Origin: Metabacillus endolithicus
GTDB lineage: Bacteria; Bacillota; Bacilli; Bacillales; Bacillaceae
NCBI RefSeq assembly: GCF_023078335.1
Contig: NZ_CP095551.1
Coordinates: 62,001-126,000, forward strand
Direction: 5' to 3'
Length of the DNA stretch: 64,000 nucleotides
The translations under genes were made by a program, and so were the position numbers. Below the pieces are notes generated by a model. It ran no database searches, was not told the origin of the DNA, and saw only the letters and a program-made list of their open reading frames with translations. Below, in pieces: positions 8,855-17,212 of this stretch (the first letter of the stretch is position 1; every line of letters begins with the position of its first letter).

Positions 8855-9232
8855 TTGTTAAATTTAAATCTTGCACAGCAAAAGTTGATTGAATATTACG
8901 GTAAAAACGTAAGAGAAAGCGTGATATTCATGAACCAGAAACAAGTTCAAATGTTAGTAGAAACAGATAAGTCCTATGACATTGTTTTAATTACAGATCA
9001 CATCAATCTTCCGATTGGGAATGTCGATGTTCTTATACAACAAAAGATACTTAAAACAGGTGATACACTAGAAGAAATGACTGCCTTATTAACTTCTCTA
9101 CATAACGACATCGAAAAGTACTATAGTCAAATCGAAACTAAGCTAAATGACGTTATAAAAGATATGAAAGTAGCCATTCAAGAGGGTAATAACTTATTAC
9201 CCTTAACAAAGGATCAATTTAATCAAGACTAG
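8855..9232 (+). CDS. Uncharacterised helical protein
   Basis: 125 residues from a TTG with AGGAG 8 bases upstream. The C-terminal half is predicted helical, possibly coiled coil (about residues 65-115). No known motif. It is followed by a promoter and hairpin leader, so it likely forms its own transcript. Confidence 0.5.
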   Translation: MLNLNLAQQKLIEYYGKNVRESVIFMNQKQVQMLVETDKSYDIVLITDHINLPIGNVDVLIQQKILKTGDTLEEMTALLTSLHNDIEKYYSQIETKLNDVIKDMKVAIQEGNNLLPLTKDQFNQD

Positions 9233-9282
9233 TAGAATAAAATCCCTTAATATGGTATGCTATATAGAAATATAACCAATGG

Positions 9283-9335
9283 CGGAAGACGCAAATGAAC
9301 CTGATAAAACACAGGTTTCGTTTGCGTCTTTTTAT
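9283..9335 (+). promoter_or_regulatory. Attenuator-like leader hairpin
   Basis: GGCGGAA is followed by the arm GACGCAAATGAACCTG, a short loop, and CAGGTTTCGTTTGCGTC with a T-run. This strong terminator sits between an upstream TATGCTATAT promoter-like element and the next gene with its own GGGAGG site. The motif GGCGGAA-ACGCAAA recurs at 50296, also as a leader. Confidence 0.6.
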
Positions 9336-9354
9336 TTTTCAGGGAGGTATATTT

Positions 9355-9729
9355 ATGCAAACCGCTCTTCTTCATAATGGGAATGCAGTAAACACTAAAG
9401 AATATGACGAATCAATTCACGGTAGCAGGTTGTTCTGCATTGATAAAAACTGTCAGGCTCCGTTGATATATGTAGGCAAGTCTTCTACAATGAATGCTCA
9501 TTTTAAGACAACTGGTAAAGGAGATTCTCGGCATGTAAAAGGTTGTGGTTTTTATGAGAGACTCGATATCTTAGAATCCGTTAATAAAACAAAAGAATAC
9601 CAGACACAGATGTCTGATAGTTTAAGTGAAACAATTATTAGACTCAGCATGAACCGAATAGATCCTGATTATCAAAGTAAGACAATAGAACGCGAAACAA
9701 AAGAAGAAAAAAATGAAGAAAAAAGTTAA
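9355..9729 (+). CDS. Putative zinc-binding protein
   Basis: 124 residues; GGGAGG precedes the ATG. Residues about 25-70 hold a possible metal site: Cys (LFCIDKNC, two Cys), then HFKTTGKGDSRHVKGC with two His and a third Cys. The spacing resembles the N-terminal zinc element of CoiA-like nucleases, but no nuclease domain follows. The C-terminus is charged and overlaps the next gene by 17 bases, so translation is likely coupled. Function unknown. Confidence 0.45.
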   Translation: MQTALLHNGNAVNTKEYDESIHGSRLFCIDKNCQAPLIYVGKSSTMNAHFKTTGKGDSRHVKGCGFYERLDILESVNKTKEYQTQMSDSLSETIIRLSMNRIDPDYQSKTIERETKEEKNEEKS

Positions 9730-10234
9730 ATTGAAAAATGAAACAGAAACTCCTCAATCGATAAGCTCGGTAAAAGGAGTAGTAAAGCTACTTACGGAGT
9801 ACGAACCAGATCTGCTTGCAACAATCCTCATTAATGTAGGAAATGGGCGAAAGATACCCATTTCTGAGTTAATCGTTAACCAGCAAGATGCACATCACCT
9901 TTTATGGTTAGATCGGACATTACCTAAAGTTGGTTATTTTGTATATGGTCTTATTGATAGAGTAATTAAGCGTGAGAAGGTAATGTACATTAACTTTAAG
10001 AAAGAAGATGATGTTCCTTTTACTATTGTTATCTTTCAAGAATATTGGAAAGAGTTCTCGTACACGGAAGAAGATTTAGTTGGGCAGCATGCACTAGTTT
10101 ATGGCCATTTAAGAAAAAATGAATATGAAGGTAATCAAAAAACAGAAATGCTTATAAAAGGTGATAAGTACCTTGAAAAGTTTAAAACAAAGAAACAATT
10201 AAATAATATTAATACCACTAAAGAGGATGAGTAA
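9713..10234 (+). CDS. Uncharacterised protein, OB-fold-like C-terminus
   Basis: 173 residues, overlapping the previous gene. The segment from about 85 to 150 (VGYFVYGLIDRVIKREKVMY and VGQHALVYGHLRKNEYEGNQ) has the beta-strand rhythm of an OB-fold nucleic-acid binding domain; this is inference from pattern only. It is part of a three- or four-gene operon with the zinc-type protein before it and the DUF2187 protein after it. Confidence 0.45.
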   Translation: MKKKVKLKNETETPQSISSVKGVVKLLTEYEPDLLATILINVGNGRKIPISELIVNQQDAHHLLWLDRTLPKVGYFVYGLIDRVIKREKVMYINFKKEDDVPFTIVIFQEYWKEFSYTEEDLVGQHALVYGHLRKNEYEGNQKTEMLIKGDKYLEKFKTKKQLNNINTTKEDE

Positions 10235-10235
10235 A

Positions 10236-10436
10236 ATGAGTGAATTTCTAATCGGAATCGATATTTCTTTTACCAGAAATAACGTTGATGTTATAGGTAG
10301 AGTTGTTAAGGCATATCCGAATACAGTGATTGTTGAAATTACCCAGGATGATGCAGAAAAAATTGAGTCACCAAGCACATTAACGGTTGTAAATCACAAA
10401 AATTATAGAATTCTAACAAGTCCTATTGTCAATTAA
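10236..10436 (+). CDS. DUF2187 (YkvS-like) protein
   Basis: 66 residues from the ATG at 10236, which has AGAGG 9 bases upstream; an ATG at 10227 is too close to that site. The sequence GIDISFTRNNVDVIGRVVKA followed by VIVEI and TVVNHKNYRIL matches the DUF2187/YkvS pattern of small Bacillus beta-barrel-like proteins. Their function is unknown. It nearly abuts the previous gene. Confidence 0.7.
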   Translation: MSEFLIGIDISFTRNNVDVIGRVVKAYPNTVIVEITQDDAEKIESPSTLTVVNHKNYRILTSPIVN

Positions 10437-10450
10437 TAATCCATAAAGGA

Positions 10451-10645
10451 ATGATGAGTGCTTTGGAAGAGGATCGTAATCATACTGTTCAGTCGATAAA
10501 TTTAGATATTGAAAAGAAGCGGAATGAAATGGTCGAAGCTGCAACAATACTAGGATTTTCTAACCCTCAAACACTTCGATTATCAGAAGAGCTTGATATT
10601 GCAATTCTGTCTGTAATCAATAAAAGTATTAAAAAGGAAGTCTAG
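10451..10645 (+). CDS. Spo0E-like aspartyl-phosphate phosphatase
   Basis: About 64 residues with the Spo0E-family core: LDIEKKRNEM, then GFSNPQTLRLSEELDIAI. In this family the L-R-L-S-x-x-L-D signature forms the second helix that dephosphorylates Spo0A-P or related response regulators. The exact start is uncertain because AAAGGA immediately precedes the first ATG; a TTG at 10463 is possible. A second Spo0E-like gene lies at 42.7 kb. Confidence 0.7.
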   Translation: MMSALEEDRNHTVQSINLDIEKKRNEMVEAATILGFSNPQTLRLSEELDIAILSVINKSIKKEV

Positions 10646-10748
10646 TAAATTTTAGGCTTTCTTTATCATCTAGAAAATAATTTTTGGGTATTATTTTTCA
10701 TTTACATGTTAATATATTCTATAAATAATAGACTCTTTGGGGGAAATC

Positions 10749-11905
10749 TTGAAAAAAATAATGCTTTTAATCACCTTTTTCATTTTTACACTGTCTGCTA
10801 TACCTGATATCACAGCAGCGAGTTCATCTACAACGTATATAAGTGCAAACAACTAAGGGAATAGACTTAAAGATAAACGGAAGCTTTTAACAATAAGATT
10901 AATAAAGGTGATTTGATACTTATCGATGAAAGTTATTATAACTTTGGTTCAGAAATCAAAAAGACTGAAAGAGCAATCGGTAAAGTAAGTGGATCAGCAA
11001 GTAGGAAATCTCTGAATGATAAGTATGTTACTCCTGCAAAGATCGCTAGAGAAAGAGTTATATATGAGGTTTCGCAAGTAATATTAATAAAAGATATTGA
11101 AAATTAATTAAATATACAAATTATCGATCTGCTATTGAATCGAGTAATAAGTTAGAACGGTTAAAAAGAAGAGCTTCAGAAATAAAATTAGAAGGAGGTT
11201 ATAAATCTCTACCTCAAGAAATTAGTAATTTCTTAATTAATAAAGAATTGAACATACAGCAAGTCATCCAAAATAAAACTTTCTCTGTGATTATAGAAAG
11301 AGTAGCTCCTCGTACAATTAGATTAAACGAAAATATTGAGTGAAGATCTTGGATATGTAGATGAATCAATGGTAGAAATTACAGATTCTGATGGTAAGAA
11401 ATTCAATCCTACGTCATCCTGGTCAAAAGGTAACACCCTAATTATTAGCAATAAAACATTTGAATTCGGAAAATCATATACACTATCTCTTTTAACTAAC
11501 TTGTATTCAAATAACAGTAAGTTAATTAATGGGAAAGTTACTATGAAATTTCAAATAGTAAAAGAAACTGTAGATAAAACTATAATATATAATACTATCC
11601 TAAATTCCTTAAAGAACAGCGAAAAATTTATACAATTTGATAGTAACAATAAAGAATTAGTATGGAATACCTCTAAAGAAGTGCTTAAAGATCATCCAGA
11701 ACTATTTTATATAGAATCTGATTTTATATGGAATAATGGACGAATAGAAGTTCATAACTCATATTTATGGATGTTTAAAAAACTATTTAGATTTTTTGAG
11801 ATAGTAAGTAAAATAAAAAAATCGTTCAGAAAAAACCCAGTATTTTTATTATCTCCTATATTTGCGATAGTATTTTTAGTGGTGTTTATTTTAAGTATTA
11901 AGTAG
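10749..11905 (+). pseudogene. Decayed secreted protein (paralogue of the 47.5 kb gene) with SbsA-type Ig-like domain
   Basis: A TTG after GGGGGAAA starts a clean signal peptide (KKIMLLITFFIFTLSAIP) that ends at a stop after 35 residues. Other frames then continue with AIGKVSGSASRKSLNDKYV and AKIARERVIYEVSQ, closely matching AIGKVSGSSNRRSLLEKYV in the intact gene at 47.5 kb. After another break near 11330 an open frame encodes an Ig-like strand pattern (VEITDSDGKKFNP, NTLIISNKTFEFGKSYTLSL) of the SbsA type. It ends with a C-terminal membrane segment. At least three disruptions are needed to read it as one gene. Confidence 0.65.
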
Positions 11906-11947
11906 ATTCATATAAAGTTCTTAACGGTAGACATCTGCTATTTAAAA

Positions 11948-11981
11948 GGCGATTCATTGAAAATAGAAATCGTCTTTTTTT
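11948..11981 (+). terminator. Intrinsic terminator
   Basis: GGCGATT pairs with AATCGTC and is followed by a T-run, just after the decayed secreted-protein gene. Confidence 0.7.
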
Positions 11982-12061
11982 ATTGTTGATTTAAAATAAT
12001 GTCTGATAATTTGTAAAAAAGTTCGATAATTTAAAACAAAGTTTGATTATAATTCTTGTAT

Positions 12062-12111
12062 TGATATGCGGGAATTTTTTATTCCGCAATCTGGCCAGAT
12101 TGGAGAAGATT
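12062..12111 (+). repeat. Array repeat, first (right-end) copy
   Basis: The hairpin GCGGGAAT-TTTT-ATTCCGC is followed by CTGGCCAGATTGGAGAAGAT, the right end of the dispersed palindromic repeat. It marks the start of the repeat-separated array. Confidence 0.6.
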
Positions 12112-12252
12112 ATTAAAGTATAAAAGGGTTATTAAAATTGCATTTGAGAAGTAGTTTAATGAATTTATTAAAATACATAATATTTCCATGTACATCTACA
12201 TTGGTTATTCTATATATTTTATTAAAGATCATTTTTGAGTTAGAGGTGCCAT

Positions 12253-12576
12253 GTGAGAAAGTACTATTTTTGGAGTTGGCTGCTTTTATCATTATTATTC
12301 TCTTTAACGATTTGTTTAGCTAATTTGCCGATACGTGACCTAGAATATTTTCCTCTGTTAGACATGATTAGTAGCGTCTTTTTCCTAATTGGTGGAGTTT
12401 TATTTTTTAGTTCAATAATGTCTATACTACTTCTAGTTAGAAACATTAAAACTACTATATCCCTAGGTATTATTATGCTCATTTTATTATTCTTTTTGGG
12501 CATTCAATATAGCGTTTTACCTCTATTTATATTAGGTCCTATTTTTATAATATTGGTATTTACTATTAAAATTTAG
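12253..12576 (+). CDS. Small multi-spanning membrane protein
   Basis: 107 residues from a GTG with AGAGGTG just upstream. Four hydrophobic helices fill nearly the whole protein. A TTG-initiated frame from 12138 (MHLRSSLMNLLKYIIFPCTS) overlaps its start in another phase; it may be a second small membrane gene or a frameshifted N-terminus. Similar tiny membrane proteins recur through the array. No family recognised. Confidence 0.45.
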   Translation: MRKYYFWSWLLLSLLFSLTICLANLPIRDLEYFPLLDMISSVFFLIGGVLFFSSIMSILLLVRNIKTTISLGIIMLILLFFLGIQYSVLPLFILGPIFIILVFTIKI

Positions 12577-12686
12577 TTCACTTTTTAATTACCTATTTTA
12601 TAGGTAAGAACTTATATTATTCAATTTAACAAACTTTAACGTGGATTAACCTTTTCTACCTACCTAATCTTGGAGATGAGAATGAA

Positions 12687-13046
12687 GTGAACAAAGATAT
12701 AAATGGTTTTACAGAATTATTTATTGAGAACGCTGTAATACATGGGGAATCAACTATTAATGGTGATTCTAAAAGGGGCAATAAAGCCAGTGATAAGCTA
12801 TACAAAATTTTTATTGTAATGAAAGAGGATAGAGAGTTAGCCGAAGAAATGCTGGATATACTTTTGTGTCATACAGAGCCGAATGTGATTATTTGGGCTT
12901 GTGGAATAGCTTTGGATATAGAGTATAAATCAATCAAAGTTGAAAATATGTTAAAAAAGCTAGCTCATAACAATGAATTAGGAATCCTAAGTTTCAATGC
13001 TGAAATGATTTTGAAAGTTAGAGAAGGGCAAGGATTGTCTGATTAG
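12687..13046 (+). CDS. DUF2019-like protein (putative immunity protein)
   Basis: 119 residues from a GTG with GGAG 11 bases upstream. It follows the DUF2019 pattern: ELFIENAVIHGESTINGDSK, then a helical repeat with NVIIWACGIALDIE and a closing LGILSFNAEMILK. DUF2019 proteins are small helical proteins often found beside polymorphic-toxin genes. An immunity role is an inference from the surrounding gene types. Confidence 0.65.
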   Translation: MNKDINGFTELFIENAVIHGESTINGDSKRGNKASDKLYKIFIVMKEDRELAEEMLDILLCHTEPNVIIWACGIALDIEYKSIKVENMLKKLAHNNELGILSFNAEMILKVREGQGLSD

Positions 13047-13110
13047 TCAATGTACCTTGCTGTTAGAAGTTGAACAAGCAATAAAAGGGTATGAAAAAGG
13101 AGGACGATCA

Positions 13111-13313
13111 ATGCCAGTTCATGAATTTGGAATAATTGATAATATTAATCCTAATCAAAACGAGTTTAATTATGAACCACAATAATACCTCCAGAATCAT
13201 TATCATTATTTTGTGACATAGTAATCTCTTCAACATTATATAAAGATTCAGTTGAGGACTCATATTCAACTCCTTTTAAGGAATTAATGAGTTACCTACG
13301 GTTAAAGAGTTAG
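13111..13313 (+). pseudogene. Internally deleted immunity-type gene
   Basis: AAAGGAGG and an ATG begin MPVHEFGIIDNINPNQNEFN, which stops after 24 codons. After a frame change the sequence reads IIPPESLSLFCDIVISSTLY to a stop at 13313. From memory these match the two ends of a roughly 110-residue family common in Bacillus toxin-immunity clusters, with the middle deleted. The family name is not known to me. Confidence 0.55.
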
Positions 13314-13361
13314 GCAAAGATAAGTGATTAGATTAGAAGAACAGAAGGAGTAGTGTTCATT

Positions 13362-13901
13362 TTGGATGAGTTTAAAATTAAAATCTTAAATCAACATTGG
13401 ATGGAACCTTCGAAATTAGATTTATGCTCTCATGGAGAAATTTATATTAGAGTTAAAGATCATATAATAACTAAAGATGGATTAGGGGAAGAATGGGGAA
13501 TAATTGAATCTGCCTTAGCATTGTTAAGAACAGTTTATAAAGATTATGAATGTGATCCTGAAAATGGAGAGGGATTAATCCTTCATGGCTGTGGCGCGAT
13601 GTTAATGATGGGATGCCCAATATCTATTCATTGGAGTGTTAAGCACTTAAATGATCAAGTTATCTTATCTAATTTTATAAAAATAAAATCGACTAGTCTT
13701 GAAACTGGAATTAAACGTTTTCCAGTAGATAAAATTGTATTAAGCAACCAGTTGTATAATGAACAAATAGTGTCTTTTGCTTTGAAAGCTAAAAGCTTTT
13801 TTAATCAATCTAAAAAACAAATTTCAGATGAGTACGACCAAGAAATGTATCTGAAATTTTGGGAAGAATATGACTCTCTATTAAATAATCTACTTCAATA
13901 A
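13362..13901 (+). CDS. Uncharacterised array protein
   Basis: 179 residues from a TTG with AAGGAG 11 bases upstream; a GTG at 13353 is too close to the ribosome site. Mixed alpha/beta composition, with two Cys in LHGCGAMLMMGCP and a helical C-terminus. It ends beside an array repeat. No family recognised; position suggests an orphan immunity gene. Confidence 0.5.
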   Translation: MDEFKIKILNQHWMEPSKLDLCSHGEIYIRVKDHIITKDGLGEEWGIIESALALLRTVYKDYECDPENGEGLILHGCGAMLMMGCPISIHWSVKHLNDQVILSNFIKIKSTSLETGIKRFPVDKIVLSNQLYNEQIVSFALKAKSFFNQSKKQISDEYDQEMYLKFWEEYDSLLNNLLQ

Positions 13902-13934
13902 TGTTCCACGAACAAAGCGTCTTACTTCAATAAT

Positions 13935-13951
13935 GATCTTCCGCAATAAGG
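13935..13951 (+). repeat. Array repeat, left end only
   Basis: GATCTTCCGCAATAAGG, a truncated copy lacking the AGCGC core and hairpin. Confidence 0.55.
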
Positions 13952-14048
13952 TGTTATTATAGTTTACGGGAAGTCTTATAGTTCAAGTAAGTGGAAAGAG
14001 GCTGAAAAAGACGGTGGTAGAACCCCGTTTGTTCGTACTAAAAAGTAA
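13950..14048 (+). pseudogene. Orphan C-terminal fragment (possible toxin tail)
   Basis: A 32-codon open frame without start begins inside the truncated repeat and ends GKSYSSSKWKEAEKDGGRTP then FVRTKK and stop. The basic, Gly-rich end resembles the tail of a secreted toxin domain. It begins exactly at an array repeat, as an orphan cassette end would. Function is a guess. Confidence 0.35.
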
Positions 14049-14059
14049 GGGAGTTTTTT

Positions 14060-14326
14060 ATGAAGCTAAGTATTTATAAGCAAGTAAATTTATTTTTATA
14101 TTATTTCACAATATCTATATTATTGTTTTACTATGTGAAATTTAATCCGCTAAAAGGATATTTTGGAGAATCAATTAGTTATATAATCATAGCCTTTATT
14201 GCTTTCAATTTAGGAAACTTCTTTAGAGAGTTTGAGGGAAATATGGGTCTTAAAAAAATAAAACATTTTAAAGTGTTGAAATATTCCTCTTTTATAATTG
14301 CTTTAATAATCACTCTCTATATATAA
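14060..14326 (+). CDS. Small membrane protein
   Basis: 88 residues; AAGGGAG precedes the ATG. Three hydrophobic helices (about 10-26, 38-55, 72-87) are separated by short charged loops. It sits 11 bases after the orphan toxin-like tail, the usual place of an immunity gene; membrane immunity proteins are known for membrane-active toxins, but nothing specific is recognised. Confidence 0.5.
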   Translation: MKLSIYKQVNLFLYYFTISILLFYYVKFNPLKGYFGESISYIIIAFIAFNLGNFFREFEGNMGLKKIKHFKVLKYSSFIIALIITLYI

Positions 14327-14578
14327 AATATATGGTCAGATCTAAATATATAAACGGCTATATATTTTAGTAGCGGAATAGGGGTAAATGACCTAAAGAC
14401 TATAGAAATCAGTTGAAAAAAATGGCCCCTTAATTTGGTGGAGAATTAAATAAAGGGGTTAAAACTTATAAGCATAATCATGAATACGATTTATGTAAAT
14501 AAAAAATAGATAGAAGAGTATTATGCTTTCCATTACTTCTATCTTGTTATAGAGCCTTCAAAGAAATTATAAATTAAT
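14327..14578 (+). other. Non-coding stretch with two hairpins
   Basis: No open frame with a ribosome site. CCCCTT pairs with AAGGGG (about 14424-14460), and AGATAGAAG pairs with CTTCTATCT (about 14509-14541). Both could end upstream transcription. Confidence 0.4.
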
Positions 14579-14637
14579 GATCTTCAGCAATCAAAAGCGC
14601 TTATCCTGAAAAATGGGATAAGTGTTTTTGATGTAAG
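14579..14637 (+). repeat. Array repeat
   Basis: GATCTTCAGCAATCAAAAGC is followed by the stem CTTATCC...GGATAAG and a T-run. The same repeat variant precedes the paralogous gene at 24580. Confidence 0.8.
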
Positions 14638-14709
14638 GAGAAACTTATCCTTACTTTTATTATGAATAAATTGTATTTCTTTACAGATTATAGTTAGAGG
14701 AGGTGGAAA

Positions 14710-15276
14710 ATGAAAACAATTATTCATTCACTTGTTCTATTACCAATGACTCTTTTAATTTCACTACACATTGCTTGTGCGGAAGATTTTCATCGTAAAG
14801 GTTATAGCGAGGACTTATATAATGCTACTCATGATGTTACACAAGAACAATATCTTAAAAACTTTATGATTGAGCTTTTTATGCCCCATATTGTAAAAGA
14901 GACTCAAAAATATTACAAAGATCCTTCTGCAACTGGTTTAACGTACGACTGGGATAATAAATATAATGTCGTTGAAATTCATTACGAAGTGGATCAGGAA
15001 ATAAATAATGAACATTTCCCTTATACCGTTACATTTACAGTTACTGTTCATAACGGAGATATGAACAATCAAAAGTTTTTTGGAACAGATACTTTAACGT
15101 TTGGTGTTAACCCAGATTTAGTAAACAATAAAGAAGTAAAAGATCATCTAGCTATCAAATTAATCAACTATAGAAGCGCTTTAGTTGAACAAAACAATTT
15201 AAATCTGATAGCTTGGATTTTATTATCCAAGCTTTTTGATATGCTATTAATAATATTATTTATGGTGTTGAAATAA
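14710..15276 (+). CDS. DUF3888-like secreted protein, copy 1 with exchanged C-terminus
   Basis: 188 residues with GGAGGTGG before the ATG and a signal peptide ending near IACAE. The mature part carries the DUF3888 pattern (FMIELFMPHIVKETQKYY, then TDTLTFGVNP). It is almost identical to the gene at 24580 until NYR near residue 155. There the codons run into AGAAGCGCTTT, an array-repeat core, and a new 33-residue tail ending in a hydrophobic helix replaces the normal end. This looks like a 3' exchange at a repeat. Function of the family is unknown. Confidence 0.6.
   Translation: MKTIIHSLVLLPMTLLISLHIACAEDFHRKGYSEDLYNATHDVTQEQYLKNFMIELFMPHIVKETQKYYKDPSATGLTYDWDNKYNVVEIHYEVDQEINNEHFPYTVTFTVTVHNGDMNNQKFFGTDTLTFGVNPDLVNNKEVKDHLAIKLINYRSALVEQNNLNLIAWILLSKLFDMLLIILFMVLK
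15210..15237 (+). terminator. Intrinsic terminator inside the exchanged tail
   Basis: AGCTTGGAT-TTTATT-ATCCAAGCT followed by TTTT. It lies within the coding end of the preceding gene, a sign that the tail is non-native sequence. Confidence 0.6.
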
Positions 15277-15431
15277 TTTGTTTACGTAGAATCTGATATT
15301 TTGGATTTTCTTAACAGCTTCGGAACGACCAAGTTAAACAGTTCGTATTTTTTTATCTTATAAATATTTATATTTATTTAAATTACAGTTAATGGTAAAT
15401 TTGTAATAACAATCTTAACATGGGGGTTTCT

Positions 15432-15785
15432 ATGAAAAAAACACTGTTGTTATTATTTATTTCTACAATGTTGGTTGGTTGTTCATATTTTTCAAATGCT
15501 GACCCAGAGCCTTTACATCCGTTGTTTTCAAATAATGAAACTAAATATTCTTTATTAGTTGTTGATGAGGCTGGAGATTATGAAATAGGGAACGAATGGT
15601 TGGATGAAAATAAAATCTATAATGTCCAAACTGTCCATGGAAGAAATTCAGTTGAAGAGATTAATAATCAATACAAATTCATTGAATTAGAAAAATCTCC
15701 AGCTTTCGTAGTTTTTGACACAAAAGATATAGTATTTAAAACATACAGTGAAAAAGAATTAATTGAATTTCTCCAAAATCATTGA
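15432..15785 (+). CDS. Small lipoprotein
   Basis: 117 residues; GGGGGT precedes the ATG at 15432. Signal sequence MKKTLLLLFISTMLVGC has a good lipobox (LVGC). The mature part has a central SLLVVDEAGDY strand and FVVFDTKDIVFKT near the end, similar in outline to the protein at 34.5 kb. Small lipoproteins of this type recur in the array. Function unknown. Confidence 0.55.
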   Translation: MKKTLLLLFISTMLVGCSYFSNADPEPLHPLFSNNETKYSLLVVDEAGDYEIGNEWLDENKIYNVQTVHGRNSVEEINNQYKFIELEKSPAFVVFDTKDIVFKTYSEKELIEFLQNH

Positions 15786-15810
15786 CCAGGATGTTAGTAT
15801 GCCTATGACT

Positions 15811-15873
15811 CCTTATTCAACAAACAATGCGCTTATCTTGAATAAAAGGTAAGTGCTTTTTATGTTAAAGGCC
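15811..15873 (+). repeat. Array repeat
   Basis: TTATTCAACAAACAATGCGC, stem CTTATCTT...AAGGTAAG, T-run, then TGTTAAAGGCC. Left and centre are well kept; the right end is lost. Confidence 0.75.
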
Positions 15874-15908
15874 ATAATACTTAAGTTCATATGTTAGCAA
15901 TATATGGA

Positions 15909-15937
15909 CAAAAAAACATCGTGCTTTTCACGATGTT
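15909..15937 (-). terminator. Intrinsic terminator for the minus-strand gene
   Basis: AACATCGTG-CTTTT-CACGATGTT with the T-run on the minus strand, downstream of the secreted-protein gene. Confidence 0.75.
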
Positions 15938-15955
15938 AAGTTTTACCTAAAATAG

Positions 15956-16441
15956 TTATTCAGCAGTAAATGTAAATGTTTCTTTTAATGGTCTGCCTTC
16001 ACTATTCTCTGTCCAAATGATCTCCACTTCTAACTCTGTTGCTTTTTCAGCCAAGAGGAAATTTGCTCCGTGATATGGAGCGCCATTGTTCATTTGTTTA
16101 GCTAGTGCTTTTGCAGTTTCATATTGGCTTTCATTACACTCTTGTCCATCTGGACAACCAAAAAGCGAGTACTTTGTTATAGAGTTAGGCTCATTTCTAT
16201 ACAAATTAATTTCCACAGAATTAATATCCTTACCAATGTTATTAACATCTATGGAGTAAGTATTGAATTGGCCTTTTTCAGGCTTCACTAAATCCTTTCC
16301 TTTCTCAGCTTCACCTATTTGAACTGACCATTGTTTTGACATTTGTTTAACTGGTAACTCATCGAAAGATAAAGCATTTGCCTTTGTCGAGACAATTAAC
16401 AAAAGTAACAAAGTGAATATGGTAACTATATTCTTATTAAT
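15956..16441 (-). CDS. Secreted protein, apparent ATT start
   Basis: Read from ATT at 16441 it is 161 residues with an ideal signal peptide, NKNIVTIFTLLLLLIVSTKA then NA. AGGAGG lies 9 bases before this ATT, and no ATG, GTG or TTG is in frame until inside the hydrophobic core. The mature part holds one Cys pair (FGCPDGQEC) and a beta-rich C-terminus. Either a near-cognate start is used or an ATG has been mutated. Family not recognised. Confidence 0.55.
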   Translation of the reverse strand: MNKNIVTIFTLLLLLIVSTKANALSFDELPVKQMSKQWSVQIGEAEKGKDLVKPEKGQFNTYSIDVNNIGKDINSVEINLYRNEPNSITKYSLFGCPDGQECNESQYETAKALAKQMNNGAPYHGANFLLAEKATELEVEIIWTENSEGRPLKETFTFTAE

Positions 16442-16610
16442 GTTAATCTTCCTCCTTATATTTGATATAGTATATTCTTATCTAAATGGGAATTTTTATT
16501 AAATGAAAAGTCACAAATTAGGGTCTTACCTGTTTTGTGGCATTCCTACTTCCGAGAGATGTACTCTCATTAAAGGTATTTATAGTTTGTATATTTTCTT
16601 TTGAAAATAC

Positions 16611-16637
16611 TGTAACCTTTTTGCTTCTCATTCGATT
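16611..16637 (+). promoter_or_regulatory. Putative ECF-type promoter
   Basis: TGTAACC, 15 bases, then CGATT. An AACC/CG pair with this spacing resembles ECF sigma promoters, and the downstream gene encodes an ECF sigma factor, so autoregulation is plausible. Confidence 0.4.
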
Positions 16638-16672
16638 AATAGTTGAACAAAAAAGAAAAGGGGGGATTGAAG

Positions 16673-17212
16673 TTGGATGATGGTAATTCATTTGAGGTAA
16701 AAGTAGAAAAACTATATGATTTATACTACTTAGACGTTTATAAATTTTTAATCTGTTTTACTGGGAATAGAGATGATGCCGAGGATTTGACACAGGAAGT
16801 ATTCATAAGGGTGATAAAATCTTATTCTAATTATAATGATTCAGGAAGTATAAAAACTTGGATCTTCTCAATAGCAAAGCACGCTGCAATAGATCTTGTT
16901 AGAAGAAAGAGGTTTATCTCAGTTATAAAAGAGAATTTTTTAAATCAATTGCCTTCAGCACAAAAAACGCCTTATGAAGTTCTCCAAAATAATGAAAATA
17001 AAAGAATATTGTATAGCGCCATATCAGCACTTAAGCCAAATTATCGAATAGTTATTATTCTAAGGGCAATTAATGAGTTTTCTATAAAAGAAACAGCAGA
17101 GATTCTTAATTGTAAGGAGTCAAAAGTAAAAGTTGATTATCATAGGGCATTAAATAAGTTAAAAAAAGAACTACATATTAATTCAGAGGAGGTATTTAAT
17201 AATGCGAACTGA
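16673..17212 (+). CDS. ECF-type RNA polymerase sigma factor
   Basis: 179 residues from a TTG 7 bases after GGGGGG; upstream TTGs overlap or precede that site. Region 2 is clear (LYDLYYLDVYKFLICFTGNR then DAEDLTQEVFIRVIK), with IKTWIFSIAKHAAIDLVRRK following. Region 4 contains ALKPNYRIVIILRAI and a helix-turn-helix (FSIKETAEILNCKESKVKVD). The gene overlaps the next one by 11 bases, the usual arrangement for a sigma factor and its membrane partner. Its stimulus is unknown. Confidence 0.88.
   Translation: MDDGNSFEVKVEKLYDLYYLDVYKFLICFTGNRDDAEDLTQEVFIRVIKSYSNYNDSGSIKTWIFSIAKHAAIDLVRRKRFISVIKENFLNQLPSAQKTPYEVLQNNENKRILYSAISALKPNYRIVIILRAINEFSIKETAEILNCKESKVKVDYHRALNKLKKELHINSEEVFNNAN

Noticed and set aside
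12138..12323. Separate 61-residue gene overlapping the 12253 gene
   Set aside because: Weak ribosome site and overlap in another phase; it may be a frameshifted N-terminus, so not listed on its own.
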